DNA from: Azotobacter bryophylli
GTDB taxonomy: Bacteria > Pseudomonadota > Gammaproteobacteria > Pseudomonadales > Pseudomonadaceae
DNA: 64,000 nt
Reading direction: 5' to 3'
Assembly: GCF_042643485.1 (NCBI RefSeq)
Contig: NZ_JBHRSJ010000030.1
Location: 86,125 to 150,124 of the forward strand
Shown: positions 26,606 through 37,473 of the stretch, in pieces
Layout: every line of letters begins with the position of its first letter
Position numbering within the stretch: position 1 is the first letter of the stretch
Notes under the pieces: generated by a model
Database searches by the model: none
Seen by the model: the letters and a program-made list of their open reading frames with translations, nothing else
Told to the model about the DNA's origin: nothing
Position numbers and translations under genes: made by a program

Positions 26606-27358
26606 ATGAATTCCCACGCCCTTCCGAAACTGCTCATCAGCGCCAGCCTCGGCCTGCTCCTGAGCGCCTGCCAGAGCCTCGCCCCTTCCGACGAGCCGGC
26701 TAGGTACGAGCGCCATGCCTGGGAACACACGCCAGCCGGCTGTCACGGCGAGGAATGCCCGCTGGTGAATATAGACACCCTGCATTTTCCTGCCGAGCCG
26801 GCCCTGGACCGACTGATCGAGCGCCGTCTCCTGGAACTGGCCGCCGACGGCCCCGGCGCGCCGCTGCCGGCCTCGCTGGCCAGTCACGAACGCGACTTCC
26901 TGGCCAGCGCCCGCCCCGGCTGGAGCAGCTACCTGCAGGCCCAGGTGCGCGAGCAGGCCGACGGACGCATCCTCATCGAACTGTCCAGCTATCGTTATAC
27001 CGGCGGCGCCCATGGCCAGCCCGGACGCGGCTTCATCGATTTCGACCGGCGCCAGCACAAGGCCCTCGAACTGTCCGACCTGCTGCTGCCGGGCCAGGAG
27101 GAGGCTTTCTGGGCCAAGGCCGAGGAGGCGCACCGGCGCTGGCTGGTCGCCCAGGGCTTCGCCGCCGACGAACAGTTCACCCGTATCTGGCCCTTCCGCA
27201 AGACCCCGCACATCGCCCTCAGCCGCAGCGGCCTGCTGCTCAAGTACGACGTCTACAGCATCGCCCCCTATTCCAGCGGCCATCCGGAGCTGCTGATCCC
27301 CTACCCACAGCTCAACGGCATCCTCAAGGCGGAATACTTTCCCAGGGGCAAAAAATGA
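26606..27358 (+). CDS. DUF3298/RsiV-family lipoprotein
   Basis: A 250-residue lipoprotein: signal segment 'LPKLLISASLGLLLSAC' with lipobox LSAC (cysteine at residue 22). A DUF3298-type domain follows, marked by 'SYRYTGGAHGQPGRGFIDFD' in the middle and 'LLKYDVYSIAPYSSGHPELLIPY' near the end. Related domains in RsiV bind lysozyme, but the function here is unknown. ATG 26606 was preferred over ATG 26513 because only it places a proper signal peptide at the N-terminus. It converges on thiC across the assembly gap. Confidence 0.86.
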   Translation: MNSHALPKLLISASLGLLLSACQSLAPSDEPARYERHAWEHTPAGCHGEECPLVNIDTLHFPAEPALDRLIERRLLELAADGPGAPLPASLASHERDFLASARPGWSSYLQAQVREQADGRILIELSSYRYTGGAHGQPGRGFIDFDRRQHKALELSDLLLPGQEEAFWAKAEEAHRRWLVAQGFAADEQFTRIWPFRKTPHIALSRSGLLLKYDVYSIAPYSSGHPELLIPYPQLNGILKAEYFPRGKK

Positions 27359-27364
27359 CGAAGC

Positions 27365-27390
27365 GGCTTCCGGGCCGAAGCCCGGAAGCC
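27365..27390. terminator. Hairpin at the edge of the assembly gap, likely bidirectional terminator
   Basis: A perfect 11-bp inverted repeat, GGCTTCCGGGC and GCCCGGAAGCC, separated by a CGAA tetraloop, begins 7 nt after the lipoprotein stop. It lies between two convergent genes, as expected for a shared terminator. Any T-run would lie in the N gap and cannot be seen. Confidence 0.7.
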
Positions 27391-27499
27391 NNNNNNNNNN
27401 NNNNNNNNNNNNNNNNNNNNNNNNNNNNNNNNNNNNNNNNNNNNNNNNNNNNNNNNNNNNNNNNNNNNNNNNNNNNNNNNNNNNNNNNNNNNNNNNNNN
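27391..27499. other. Assembly gap (109 N)
   Basis: Unresolved bases between the lipoprotein terminator and thiC. The last codons and stop of thiC must lie inside it. The true gap length is unknown. Confidence 0.99.
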
Positions 27500-29354
<1,855 letters not shown>

Positions 29355-29407
29355 CAAGGCACTCCACTTCATCCAGGGCACGGATTGTCGGAGTCGACCT
29401 GAGGAAA

Positions 29408-29423
29408 CATGCCGGACGGCATG
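29408..29423 (-). promoter_or_regulatory. thiC: Small palindrome in thiC leader, possible riboswitch expression platform
   Basis: CATGCC and GGCATG flank a 4-nt loop between the TPP aptamer and the thiC start, followed on the coding strand by TTTCCTC. It could form the terminator or ribosome-site-masking stem of the riboswitch. The stem is short, so this is tentative. Confidence 0.35.
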
Positions 29424-29453
29424 GAGAAGAACCCGCCGATGGGCGAGGACGTC

Positions 29454-29540
29454 TTGTTCCCTACGCAGGCATCAACCTGATCAGGTTCAACGGGATCCGG
29501 TCTGGACCGATCTCAGCCCCGGCTGGGGCACCCCGACAAG
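29454..29540 (-). promoter_or_regulatory. thiC: TPP riboswitch (THI element) upstream of thiC
   Basis: Read on the minus strand, the element has all conserved blocks of the THI box in order: GTCGGGGTGCCCC, GGCTGAGATC, CCGTTGAACCTGATCAGGTT and GCGTAGGGA. It lies about 100 nt upstream of thiC. Thiamine pyrophosphate binding is expected to lower thiC expression. Confidence 0.95.
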
Positions 29541-29591
29541 TACCGGCGAAGTCTAATCAAGCCACGCCGATAACTCCAATCAAAGAACCGT

Positions 29592-30890
29592 TTACCGCCC
29601 GGAAATTCGCGGACTCGCCGCCTGCGCCAGCAACCGATCCAGGCCCGCCAGCAGCTGCTCCAAGGCACCCCGGTTGGCCTGCAGTACCGTCAGAGCGGCC
29701 CGACCCATGTCACAGGCGCAGGCAGGATCGGCCCACAGCCGCGCGATTTCCGTCGCCAGCGTCGTGGCGTCGCCGGCCTCCCGCAGCGCGCCGGCCTCGC
29801 GCAGCCGCGCGGCGATCTCGAGGAAGTTGAACAGGTGCGGCCCGCTGAGCACCGGCTTGCCCAGCGCGGCCGGCTCCAGCAGGTTGTGCCCACCGTTCGG
29901 TACCAGGCTGCCGCCGACGAAGGCGCAATCGGCCAGGGCATAGAGAAATTGCAGCTCGCCCATGCTGTCGCCGAGCAGCACCGCGTCCCGGACGCCGACC
30001 GCCGTGCCGCCAGAGCGCCGCACGGTGGAGAAGCCCTGCCGGCGGCACAGCTCGAACACGGCATCGAAGCGTTCTGGGTGGCGCGGCACCAGGATCAAGA
30101 GCGCCGCGGGAAAGCGCGCCAGCAGCTGCCGATGGGCAGCCAGGACGATCTCGTCCTCGCCGGCATGGGTGCTAGCGGCGATCCACACCGGACGATCCGC
30201 CGCGCCCCACTGCACGCGCAGCGCCGCTGCCCGTGCTGGCAGCTCGGGATCGACGGCCAGGTCGAACTTGATCGAGCCGGTCACCGCCACCGTCTCGGGA
30301 CGTGCGCCCAGGGCGCGGAAGCGCTCCGCCTCGGCGGCCGTCTGCACCGCCAGCCAGCTCAGCTCGGCGAGCATCGGGCCGGTGAGTCCGGGGAAGCGTC
30401 CGTAGCCGCGGGCCGAGCGCGCCGACAGCCGGCCGTTGGCCAGCGCCACTGGAATGCCGCGCCGCGCGCACTGGTGCACATGGTTGGGCCACAGCTCGGT
30501 TTCCATGATCACCGCCAGGCGTGGCTGCAGCCGGTCGAGAAAGCGTGACGCCGCCCAGGGCAGGTCGTAGGGCAGATAGCAGTGCTGCACGCGGTCGCCG
30601 AACAGGGCGCAGAGGCGTTCGGAGCCGGTCGGCGTCATGCAGGTGACGGTGATCGGCAGCTCCGGATGGCGGGCCTGCAAGGCGCGGATCAGCGGCGCGG
30701 CGGCGATGCTCTCGCCCACCGACACCGCATGCACCCAGATCCCGCCCGGCCGCAGCGCGGGCAGACCGAGGGCGAAACGCTCGCCGACGCGCCGCCGGTA
30801 GGCCGGCGCACGCCGGGCCCGCCAGGCCAGACGCAGGAGGATGAGCGGCAGGGCCAGTTGCAGCAGCAGGCTATAGAGGGTGCGGTTCAT
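29592..30890 (-). CDS. waaA: Kdo transferase
   Basis: A 432-residue WaaA (KdtA), which adds Kdo residues from CMP-Kdo to lipid A precursor at the inner membrane. An N-terminal membrane anchor 'SLLLQLALPLILLRLAW' is followed by the GT30 core. The catalytic glutamate lies in 'SVGESIAAAPL', and 'VPRHPERF' and 'NGGHNLLEPAALGKPVLSGP' mark the nucleotide-binding half. ATG 30890 gives the normal length; the frame is open to 30974 without family sequence. It is separated from the rest of the LPS locus by three genes. Confidence 0.96.
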   Translation of the reverse strand: MNRTLYSLLLQLALPLILLRLAWRARRAPAYRRRVGERFALGLPALRPGGIWVHAVSVGESIAAAPLIRALQARHPELPITVTCMTPTGSERLCALFGDRVQHCYLPYDLPWAASRFLDRLQPRLAVIMETELWPNHVHQCARRGIPVALANGRLSARSARGYGRFPGLTGPMLAELSWLAVQTAAEAERFRALGARPETVAVTGSIKFDLAVDPELPARAAALRVQWGAADRPVWIAASTHAGEDEIVLAAHRQLLARFPAALLILVPRHPERFDAVFELCRRQGFSTVRRSGGTAVGVRDAVLLGDSMGELQFLYALADCAFVGGSLVPNGGHNLLEPAALGKPVLSGPHLFNFLEIAARLREAGALREAGDATTLATEIARLWADPACACDMGRAALTVLQANRGALEQLLAGLDRLLAQAASPRISGR

Positions 30891-31142
30891 GGTGCCGCAG
30901 CTTAACAAGCGACCGCTCGGAAGAGCGAACGGATCCGGGGCCGATCCTCCGAAGCGCCACGCAAATGCCACCAAGGACCCGTTGTCACAGGCGCGGCACG
31001 ATCCCCGGCGATCTGATTGAAATCAATGAATGCGCGCCATTCTCTCTTCTAAGTTCCGCTCATCCGCCGGTTCGCTTGAACCGTCCGGCCGATGCCGGAA
31101 CTGTGTTTATACTGCGGCCCCCTTTCTTCGACGAGGCACGCC

Positions 31143-32318
31143 ATGTCCCAAGCGCTCAGCACCGACGTCCTGATCGTCGGCGGCGGTATCGCCGGCCTCT
31201 GGCTGAATGCCCGCCTGCGCCGTGCCGGCTATGCCACCTTGCTGGCGGAGCGCGCCAGCCTTGGCGGCGGCCAGACCGTCAAGTCCCAGGGCATCATCCA
31301 TGGCGGGGCCAAGTACGCCCTGCACGGCGCGCTGAGCGGCGCCTCGGAAGCCATCGCCGACATGCCGCGGCGCTGGCGCGCGGCCCTGGCCGGCAGCGGC
31401 GAGCTGGACCTCTCCGGCGTGAGTCTGCTGTCCGAGGCCCATTACCTGTGGTCGCCCGGCACCCTGGCGGGCAACCTGGCGGGCTTCTTCGCCAGTAAGG
31501 CGGTGCGCTCGCGGGTCGACCCGGTCCGGGGCGATGACCTGCCGGCGGCGCTGCAGCATCCCGCCTTCAAGGGCAGGGTCTATCGTCTGAACGAGCTGGT
31601 GGTGGACGTGCCCAGCCTGATCGGGCGCCTCGCCGAGCTAGCCGGCGACGGCCTGCTGGCCGCCCGGGAGATCGTGCCGCTGCACGAGGGCGGCGAGCTC
31701 GTCGGCCTGCTCGTCGACGGCCGAGCGATCCGCGCCCGGCGCATCGTCCTCTGCGCCGGCCAGGGCAACGCCGGGCTGCTGGCCGCCCTCGGTCTGGACC
31801 GACCAGCCATGCAGACCCGCCCGCTGCACATGGTCATGCTCGCGGCCCCGACCTTGAAGCCGCTCTACGCCCACTGCCTGGGCGGCGGGCCGAAACCTCG
31901 CCTCACCGTGACCAGCCACCCTGCCGCCGACGGCCAGTGGGTCTGGTACCTGGGCGGCGAACTGGCCGAGGCCGAGGGCGTGGCCCGCGACGCCTCGCAG
32001 CAGATCGCACAGGCCCGCCGGGAACTGGGCGAACTGCTGCCCTGGGTCGATCTCGGCGAAGCGCGCTGGGCGACCCTGCGGGTGGATCGTGCCGAGCCGG
32101 CGCAATCCGGCCTGACGCGCCCGGACAACGCCTTCCTCGCCGAACAGGGGCGCCTGCTGGTCGGCTGGCCGACCAAGCTGGCCCTGGCCCCGGACCTGGC
32201 CGACCGGGTCTTCGCCAACCTGGAGCGCGATGCCATCCGCCCGTCCGGGCAACCGCCCCTGCCCGACCTGCCGCGCCCGCCGCGGGCGCTTCCGGCCTGG
32301 GAGGAGCTGCTGCAATGA
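31143..32318 (+). CDS. FAD-dependent oxidoreductase (DAO family)
   Basis: A 391-residue flavoprotein with an N-terminal Rossmann motif 'VLIVGGGIAGLWLNARLRRAG' split across residues 9-29 and a DAO-type fold; 'GGQTVKSQGIIHGGAKYAL' is a characteristic conserved block. The substrate is unknown. The start ATG 31143 follows a short leader; a longer frame from 31092 is not supported. Its stop overlaps the next gene by 4 nt (ATGA), so the pair is probably one functional unit. A homologous pair sits in the same place in P. aeruginosa. Confidence 0.86.
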   Translation: MSQALSTDVLIVGGGIAGLWLNARLRRAGYATLLAERASLGGGQTVKSQGIIHGGAKYALHGALSGASEAIADMPRRWRAALAGSGELDLSGVSLLSEAHYLWSPGTLAGNLAGFFASKAVRSRVDPVRGDDLPAALQHPAFKGRVYRLNELVVDVPSLIGRLAELAGDGLLAAREIVPLHEGGELVGLLVDGRAIRARRIVLCAGQGNAGLLAALGLDRPAMQTRPLHMVMLAAPTLKPLYAHCLGGGPKPRLTVTSHPAADGQWVWYLGGELAEAEGVARDASQQIAQARRELGELLPWVDLGEARWATLRVDRAEPAQSGLTRPDNAFLAEQGRLLVGWPTKLALAPDLADRVFANLERDAIRPSGQPPLPDLPRPPRALPAWEELLQ

Positions 32319-33133
32319 CCGTCGCCACCCTGCACGGACTCGAACGCCCGCTGGGCAGCAGCGGCCTGCTGGTCTCGCCGCTGGGCCTGGGCACCGTCAA
32401 GCTGGGCCGCGATCAGGGCGTGAAGTACCCCGCCAGCTTTCGCATCCCCGACGACGACGAAGCCCGCCGGCTGCTCGCCCTGGCCCGGGATCTGGGCATC
32501 AACCTGATCGACACCGCGCCGGCCTACGGCGTCAGCGAGGAGCGGCTCGGTCCGCTGCTGCGCGGCCAGCGCGACGCCTGGGTGATCGTCAGCAAGGTGG
32601 GCGAGGAATTCGAGAACGGCCGGTCGCGCTTCGACTTCTCGCCGCAGCACACGCGGCTATCCGTCGAGCGCAGCCTGAAGCGCCTGGAAACCGACCGCAT
32701 CGACCTGATCTTGGTGCACTCGGACGGCAACGATGTGGCCATCCTGCGCGACAGCGGGGTCTACCAGACCCTGGCCGAACTCAAGCGCGAGGGCAAGATC
32801 GGGGCCTTCGGCCTTTCCGGCAAGACCGTCGAGGGCGGGCTGCTGGCTCTCGAAGAGGGGGACTGCGCGATGATCACGCTGAATCTCGGCGAACGGAGCG
32901 AACTGCCGGTGGCCGACTACGCCGCCGCCCACGGCAAGGGCATCCTGATCAAGAAGGCACTGGCCAGCGGCCACGCCTGTCTGCAGCCCGGCGACGATCC
33001 CGTGCGCGCCAGTTTCGAGCTGCTGTTCCGACACCCCGGAATCGGCAGCGCAATCATAGGAACCGTTAGTCCGAAACACCTGTCTCAGAATGTTTCGACA
33101 GCCGCAACTGTCATACGACTAAAGTCATACTAG
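32315..33133 (+). CDS. Aldo/keto reductase family protein
   Basis: A 272-residue aldo/keto reductase. 'GINLIDTAPAYGVSEERLG' holds the conserved aspartate and tyrosine, 'VIVSKVGEEF' the lysine strand, and 'RIDLILVHSDG' the histidine strand, so the D-Y-K-H tetrad appears intact. It is translationally coupled to the upstream FAD oxidoreductase by a 4-nt overlap. The C-terminal 'GIGSAIIGTVSPKHLSQNV' is the cofactor-phosphate region. Substrate unknown. Confidence 0.9.
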   Translation: MTVATLHGLERPLGSSGLLVSPLGLGTVKLGRDQGVKYPASFRIPDDDEARRLLALARDLGINLIDTAPAYGVSEERLGPLLRGQRDAWVIVSKVGEEFENGRSRFDFSPQHTRLSVERSLKRLETDRIDLILVHSDGNDVAILRDSGVYQTLAELKREGKIGAFGLSGKTVEGGLLALEEGDCAMITLNLGERSELPVADYAAAHGKGILIKKALASGHACLQPGDDPVRASFELLFRHPGIGSAIIGTVSPKHLSQNVSTAATVIRLKSY

Positions 33134-33194
33134 GTTCCCTGTCGTCAACCACAAGAAGAGCCGCTTGCTCGGCCGATTACCGCAAGGAGCCGCT

Positions 33195-34118
33195 ATGTCG
33201 ACTATCCTTTCCCATCGCAATCCCAGCGTTTTCAAGACACTTCCCCTGTTCGTCGAGGCCTCCCCGGAAGGCCTGAGCTACCAGAGCCTGGGCCGCCCGC
33301 TGAACTTCAGCCAGATGCAGGAGCGGCGCCGTCCGGTGGAAGTGAACGACCACCGGCGCTTCGCCCTGGAACTGGCCAACCTGGGGGTATCCGTGCAACT
33401 GACCCTGACCTGGCAGGGCCGTGACTATTGGCTGCTGGTACGCCAGCAGCGGAAGGATCGGGGCGACGAGGTGCTCAAACTGATCTCCGGCTACGTGCCG
33501 GCCCATGAACTCAGCATTCCGCTGCTCGCGGCGATCCAGGAAATCGCCGAGGAATGCCTGCTGAAGATCCCCGAGTGCTGGCTGACCGGACGTTTCGGCG
33601 ATACCTGGCTGCCGACGCCCTACGAGAACGTGCTGCACTATTGCGACGACACCACTTTCCAGCTGAGCCCGCAGTCCGGCGCGGCCCTGCCGGTCTATTG
33701 CGGCAACATGCCACTGCTGGAGCGCCCGCGCGCCTACGTGCATCTGCCCACGGCCTCGCTGCAGCTGGTCTACGACCTGCGCATGGACCTGCCGGAGAAG
33801 GCCCAGTCGCTCAGCCTGCTGCATGCCGACGAGAGCCTGCAGAACGGCGCCCTGGTCACCCGTCTCGACCAGGCCAATCCGGATCTCTACCTGCTGGCCC
33901 TCGACCAGGACCTCCCCACCGACGAGCTCTACATCCTGCAGCACGGCGATCTGCAACCGGTCGACACCAGCGGCGTCTGGCTGGCCGAAAGCTTCGCCCC
34001 GCAGCAGGGCTGGGTGGTACGCGAGGACCGGATCAGCTGGCAGGACTGGCAGGCGTCACTGGCGACGGAAACGGGCATTGCCGGAAACGCCCGGCAACCC
34101 AGCCGGGCCCGGGGCTGA
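33195..34118 (+). CDS. Conserved hypothetical protein with a degenerate Nudix-like motif
   Basis: A 307-residue soluble protein seen in Pseudomonas near hldE. AAGGAG lies 7 nt before ATG 33195. Residues about 99-123 read 'GYVPAHELSIPLLAAIQE' then 'IAEECLLKI'. The end ('QEIAEEC') resembles the REUXEEXG half of a Nudix box, but the spacing is two residues long and the final glycine is leucine. It may be a Nudix-fold protein that no longer hydrolyses, or simply chance similarity. No signal peptide or membrane helix. Function unknown. Confidence 0.78.
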   Translation: MSTILSHRNPSVFKTLPLFVEASPEGLSYQSLGRPLNFSQMQERRRPVEVNDHRRFALELANLGVSVQLTLTWQGRDYWLLVRQQRKDRGDEVLKLISGYVPAHELSIPLLAAIQEIAEECLLKIPECWLTGRFGDTWLPTPYENVLHYCDDTTFQLSPQSGAALPVYCGNMPLLERPRAYVHLPTASLQLVYDLRMDLPEKAQSLSLLHADESLQNGALVTRLDQANPDLYLLALDQDLPTDELYILQHGDLQPVDTSGVWLAESFAPQQGWVVREDRISWQDWQASLATETGIAGNARQPSRARG

Positions 34119-34199
34119 GTTCGCCCCCGGCCCGCCGCCCCTCCCGACAGGCTCGACAAGGCCGTTGAGCCCCCAGGCGGAGCCTGCAAGGCACGCGTT

Positions 34200-35621
34200 T
34201 CACTTCTGGCGAATTTTCTCGACGATGGCCGTGGTGGAGCTGTCCTCCACCAGTCCCAGCACCCGCACTTCGCCACCGTAGGCCTCGACGATCGGCGCGC
34301 CGACCACCTGGTCGATAGCGTAATCGCCGCCCTTGACCAGCACGTCCGGCTTGATCAGCTCGATCAGGCTTTCCGGGGTGTCCTCGCCGAAGCAAACCAC
34401 CCAGTCCACCGCGCCGAGGCCGGCGAGCACGGCCATGCGCCGCTCCACCGCGTTGATCGGCCGGCCCGGCCCCTTCAGGCGGCTGACCGAGGCATCGTCG
34501 TTGACCGCCACGATCAGCCGATCGCCCAGGGCGCGGGCCTGCTCCAGATAGGTCACGTGGCCGGCGTGGAGGATGTCGAAACAGCCGTTGGTGAAGACGA
34601 TCTTCTCGCCGTGGGCGCGGGCGTCGTCGACGGCCAGCAGCAGCTGTTCGAGGCCCAGCACGCCGCGCTCCGAGCCCTCCTCGCGCTGTACCGCCCGGCG
34701 CAGCTCGGGGGCGCTGATCGCCGCGGTACCCAGCTTGCCGACCACGATGCCGGCGGCCAGGTTGGCCAGCGCCACGGCCTGGGGCAGCTCCTCGCCGGCG
34801 GCCAGGGCCGCGGCCAACGTGGAGATCACGGTATCGCCGGCGCCGGTGACGTCGAACACCTCGCGCGCCCGCGCCGGCAGGTGCAGCGCCGGCTGTCCGG
34901 GGCGCAGCAGGGTCATGCCGTGCTCGCCGCGGGTCACCAGCAGGCCCCCCAGGTCCAGCTCGGCCATCATCCGCGCGCCCTTGGCCACCAGCTCGCCCTC
35001 GTCCGCGCAATTGCCGACGATCGCCTCGAACTCTCCCAGGTTCGGCGTGATCAGGCTGGCACCGCGGTAGATGGAGAAGTCCCGGCCCTTGGGGTCGGCC
35101 AGCACCGGGATGCCCCGGGCGCGCGCCGCCTGGATCAAGACTTGATGGTTCCGCAGCGCCCCCTTGCCGTAATCGGAGAGGACCAGCACCTTGATGCCCT
35201 CGAGCCGGTTCTCCACCTCGCTCGCCAGGGCCTGCGCATCGACGCTGAACGGCTGCTCGAAATCCATCCGCAGCAGTTGCTGGTGGCGGCTCAGGACCCG
35301 CAGCTTGACGATGGTCGGCTGGCCCTCGATGCGCTGGAAATGCACCGTCACGCCGGCCGAGGCCAGGCTCCGGGCCAGGCTGTCGGCCTCGTCGTCCGCC
35401 CCGGTCACTCCGACCAGAGTCGCCGCGGCCCCCAGCGCGGCGATGTTGAGCGCGACGTTGGCCGCCCCGCCGGGACGGTCCTCCCTGTGCTCGACCTTGA
35501 CCACCGGCACCGGTGCCTCCGGGGAGATCCGCGAAGCGGCTCCATGCCAGTAGCGATCGAGCATGACGTCGCCGACCACCAGCACGGGGGCCTGATCGAA
35601 ACGGGGCATGGTCAACTTCAT
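34200..35621 (-). CDS. hldE: Bifunctional heptose-7-phosphate kinase / heptose-1-phosphate adenylyltransferase
   Basis: A 473-residue HldE (RfaE) that makes ADP-heptose for LPS inner core. The N-terminal ribokinase domain (to about residue 315) shows 'DRPGGAANVALNIAALGA' and 'DVTGAGDTVISTLA'. The C-terminal nucleotidyltransferase domain shows 'FTNGCFDILHAGHV' with the HxGH motif. Both domains look complete. It lies 55 nt downstream of msbA on the same strand. Confidence 0.97.
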   Translation of the reverse strand: MKLTMPRFDQAPVLVVGDVMLDRYWHGAASRISPEAPVPVVKVEHREDRPGGAANVALNIAALGAAATLVGVTGADDEADSLARSLASAGVTVHFQRIEGQPTIVKLRVLSRHQQLLRMDFEQPFSVDAQALASEVENRLEGIKVLVLSDYGKGALRNHQVLIQAARARGIPVLADPKGRDFSIYRGASLITPNLGEFEAIVGNCADEGELVAKGARMMAELDLGGLLVTRGEHGMTLLRPGQPALHLPARAREVFDVTGAGDTVISTLAAALAAGEELPQAVALANLAAGIVVGKLGTAAISAPELRRAVQREEGSERGVLGLEQLLLAVDDARAHGEKIVFTNGCFDILHAGHVTYLEQARALGDRLIVAVNDDASVSRLKGPGRPINAVERRMAVLAGLGAVDWVVCFGEDTPESLIELIKPDVLVKGGDYAIDQVVGAPIVEAYGGEVRVLGLVEDSSTTAIVEKIRQK

Positions 35622-35676
35622 GGGGACTCCGCAAGCGGCCGGGGAATGGGCCAGAGCATACCAGCAGGGTTCGTCG

Positions 35677-37473
35677 TCACGTGATCTCGGCGCCCTTTTC
35701 TTCGAGCCCCATGGCGTACAGACGCGCGTAGTGGCCGTTCAGTGCCAGCAGCTCGGCATGGCTGCCGCGCTCGACGATCCGGCCCGCCTCCATCACCAGG
35801 ATCAGGTCGGCCCTCTCGATGGTCGACAGCCGATGGGCGATCACCAGGGTGGTGCGCCCGCGCATGAGCCGCTCCAGCGCCGCCTGGATATGCCGCTCCG
35901 ACTCGGTATCGAGGGCCGAGGTGGCCTCGTCGAGAATCAGCAGCGGCGCGTCCTTGAGCAAGGCCCGGGCGATCGCCAGGCGCTGGCGCTGGCCGCCGGA
36001 AAGCGTCACGCCGTTCTCCCCGACCTCGGTATCCAGGCCCCGGAGCAGCCGGTCGATGAACTCCCGGGCATAGGCCGCCTCCGCCGCCCGCTCGATCGCC
36101 TCGCGCGGGGCGCCGGCGAGGTCGCCGTAGGCGATGTTGTTGGCCACGGTGTCGTTGAACAGGGTCACCTGCTGGCTCACCAGGGCGATGTGCCGCCGCA
36201 GGTCTAGCAGGCGGTAATCCTCGATCTCGACGCCATCGAGGAGGATCTGCCCGGTCTCGTGGTGATAGAAACGGGGGATCAGGCTGGCCAGGGTCGACTT
36301 GCCGCTGCCGGAACGGCCGACCAGGGCGACCATCTGGCCGGGCTCGGCGGTGAAGCTGATGTCGCTGAGCACCGGGCTGTCGCTGCCGGGATAGCGGAAG
36401 GTCAGGCCGCGCACCTCCAAACGACCGCTGACCCGGTCGCGCATGACAGTGCCGCGGTCGTCTTCCGGCTCCTCGTCGAGCTGCTCGAAGATGCTCTCCG
36501 CCCCGGCCAGCCCCTTCTGGACGGTCGAGCTGACCTCCGAGAGCTGGCGGATCGGCTTCGGCAGCAGCCCCGCCGCCGTGATGTAGGCGATCAGATCGCC
36601 CGCCGTGGCGTCGCCACGCAGGTACAGCACCAGGAACATCAGGGTCGCCATGGCGCTGTAGATCACCAGTTGCAGGAGCGGCGTGTAGATCGCCGCGGTC
36701 TTGGTCATGTGCAGCTGCTTGCGGGTGTTGTCGGCGCTGGCCGCGCGGAAGCGCTCCGCCTCGTAGCGCTCGCCGCCGAAGCTGCGCACCACTCGGTAGC
36801 CCTGGATGGTCTCCGAGGCCACGTGGGTGACGTCGCCCATGGCCACCTGGATCTTCTTGCTCTGCTTGCGGAATTTCCGGCTGGCCCGGCTGACCATGAC
36901 GGCGATCAGCGGCAGGATCGCCAGCATCACCAGGGTCAGCTTCCAGTTCATCCACAGCAGGTAGGCGAACAGGAACACCACCGTCAGCCCCTCGCGGATC
37001 ACCACCTTGATCGCTTCGGTCGCCGCTCCGGTGACCATGGTCACGTTGAAGGTGATCCGCGAGATCAGGTGCCCGGAGTTGTGCTGGTCGAAGTAGCGGT
37101 TGGGCAGCCGCAGCAGGCTGTCGAACAACGCCACCCGCAGATCGTGCACCAGCCCCAGGGAGACCTTGGCCAGGCAATAGTTGCCGAGAAACGAGCCCAG
37201 CCCCTGCCAAGCGCAGATCGCGACGATCAGCAGGGGAACCGCCTGCAGCAGCTGCAGGTCGCGCAGATAGGGCAACTGGGGAAAGAGCACCGCCCTAGGA
37301 TCACTCAGCCCGTCGACGAAGTACTTGAGAATCCCCGCCAGCATCGGCTGGGTGGAGGCGAAGATCATGTAGCCGAGGATGCTCAGGGCGAAACGGCCGC
37401 TGTAGGGCCGCACATAGCCGAGCAGGCGGAGGTATATCTTCAGGCTGGAAGGCGCCGCAGGCGTGCCGGTCAT
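35677..37473 (-). CDS. msbA: Lipid A export ATP-binding/permease protein
   Basis: A 598-residue half-transporter ABC protein that flips lipid A-core across the inner membrane. Six transmembrane segments occupy about the first 330 residues. The ATPase domain has Walker A 'GRSGSGKST', signature 'LSGGQRQR', Walker B 'LLILDEATSALD' and the H-loop 'VIAHRLST'. The start codon overlaps the stop of the upstream SdiA-regulated-family gene by 4 nt (ATGA). hldE follows. Confidence 0.97.
   Translation of the reverse strand: MTGTPAAPSSLKIYLRLLGYVRPYSGRFALSILGYMIFASTQPMLAGILKYFVDGLSDPRAVLFPQLPYLRDLQLLQAVPLLIVAICAWQGLGSFLGNYCLAKVSLGLVHDLRVALFDSLLRLPNRYFDQHNSGHLISRITFNVTMVTGAATEAIKVVIREGLTVVFLFAYLLWMNWKLTLVMLAILPLIAVMVSRASRKFRKQSKKIQVAMGDVTHVASETIQGYRVVRSFGGERYEAERFRAASADNTRKQLHMTKTAAIYTPLLQLVIYSAMATLMFLVLYLRGDATAGDLIAYITAAGLLPKPIRQLSEVSSTVQKGLAGAESIFEQLDEEPEDDRGTVMRDRVSGRLEVRGLTFRYPGSDSPVLSDISFTAEPGQMVALVGRSGSGKSTLASLIPRFYHHETGQILLDGVEIEDYRLLDLRRHIALVSQQVTLFNDTVANNIAYGDLAGAPREAIERAAEAAYAREFIDRLLRGLDTEVGENGVTLSGGQRQRLAIARALLKDAPLLILDEATSALDTESERHIQAALERLMRGRTTLVIAHRLSTIERADLILVMEAGRIVERGSHAELLALNGHYARLYAMGLEEKGAEIT

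Noticed and set aside
31016..31027. ATTGAAATCAAT palindrome between waaA and the FAD oxidoreductase as an Anr/FNR box
   Set aside because: Spacing is 2 nt between half-sites instead of 4 and the halves do not match TTGAT-N4-ATCAA.
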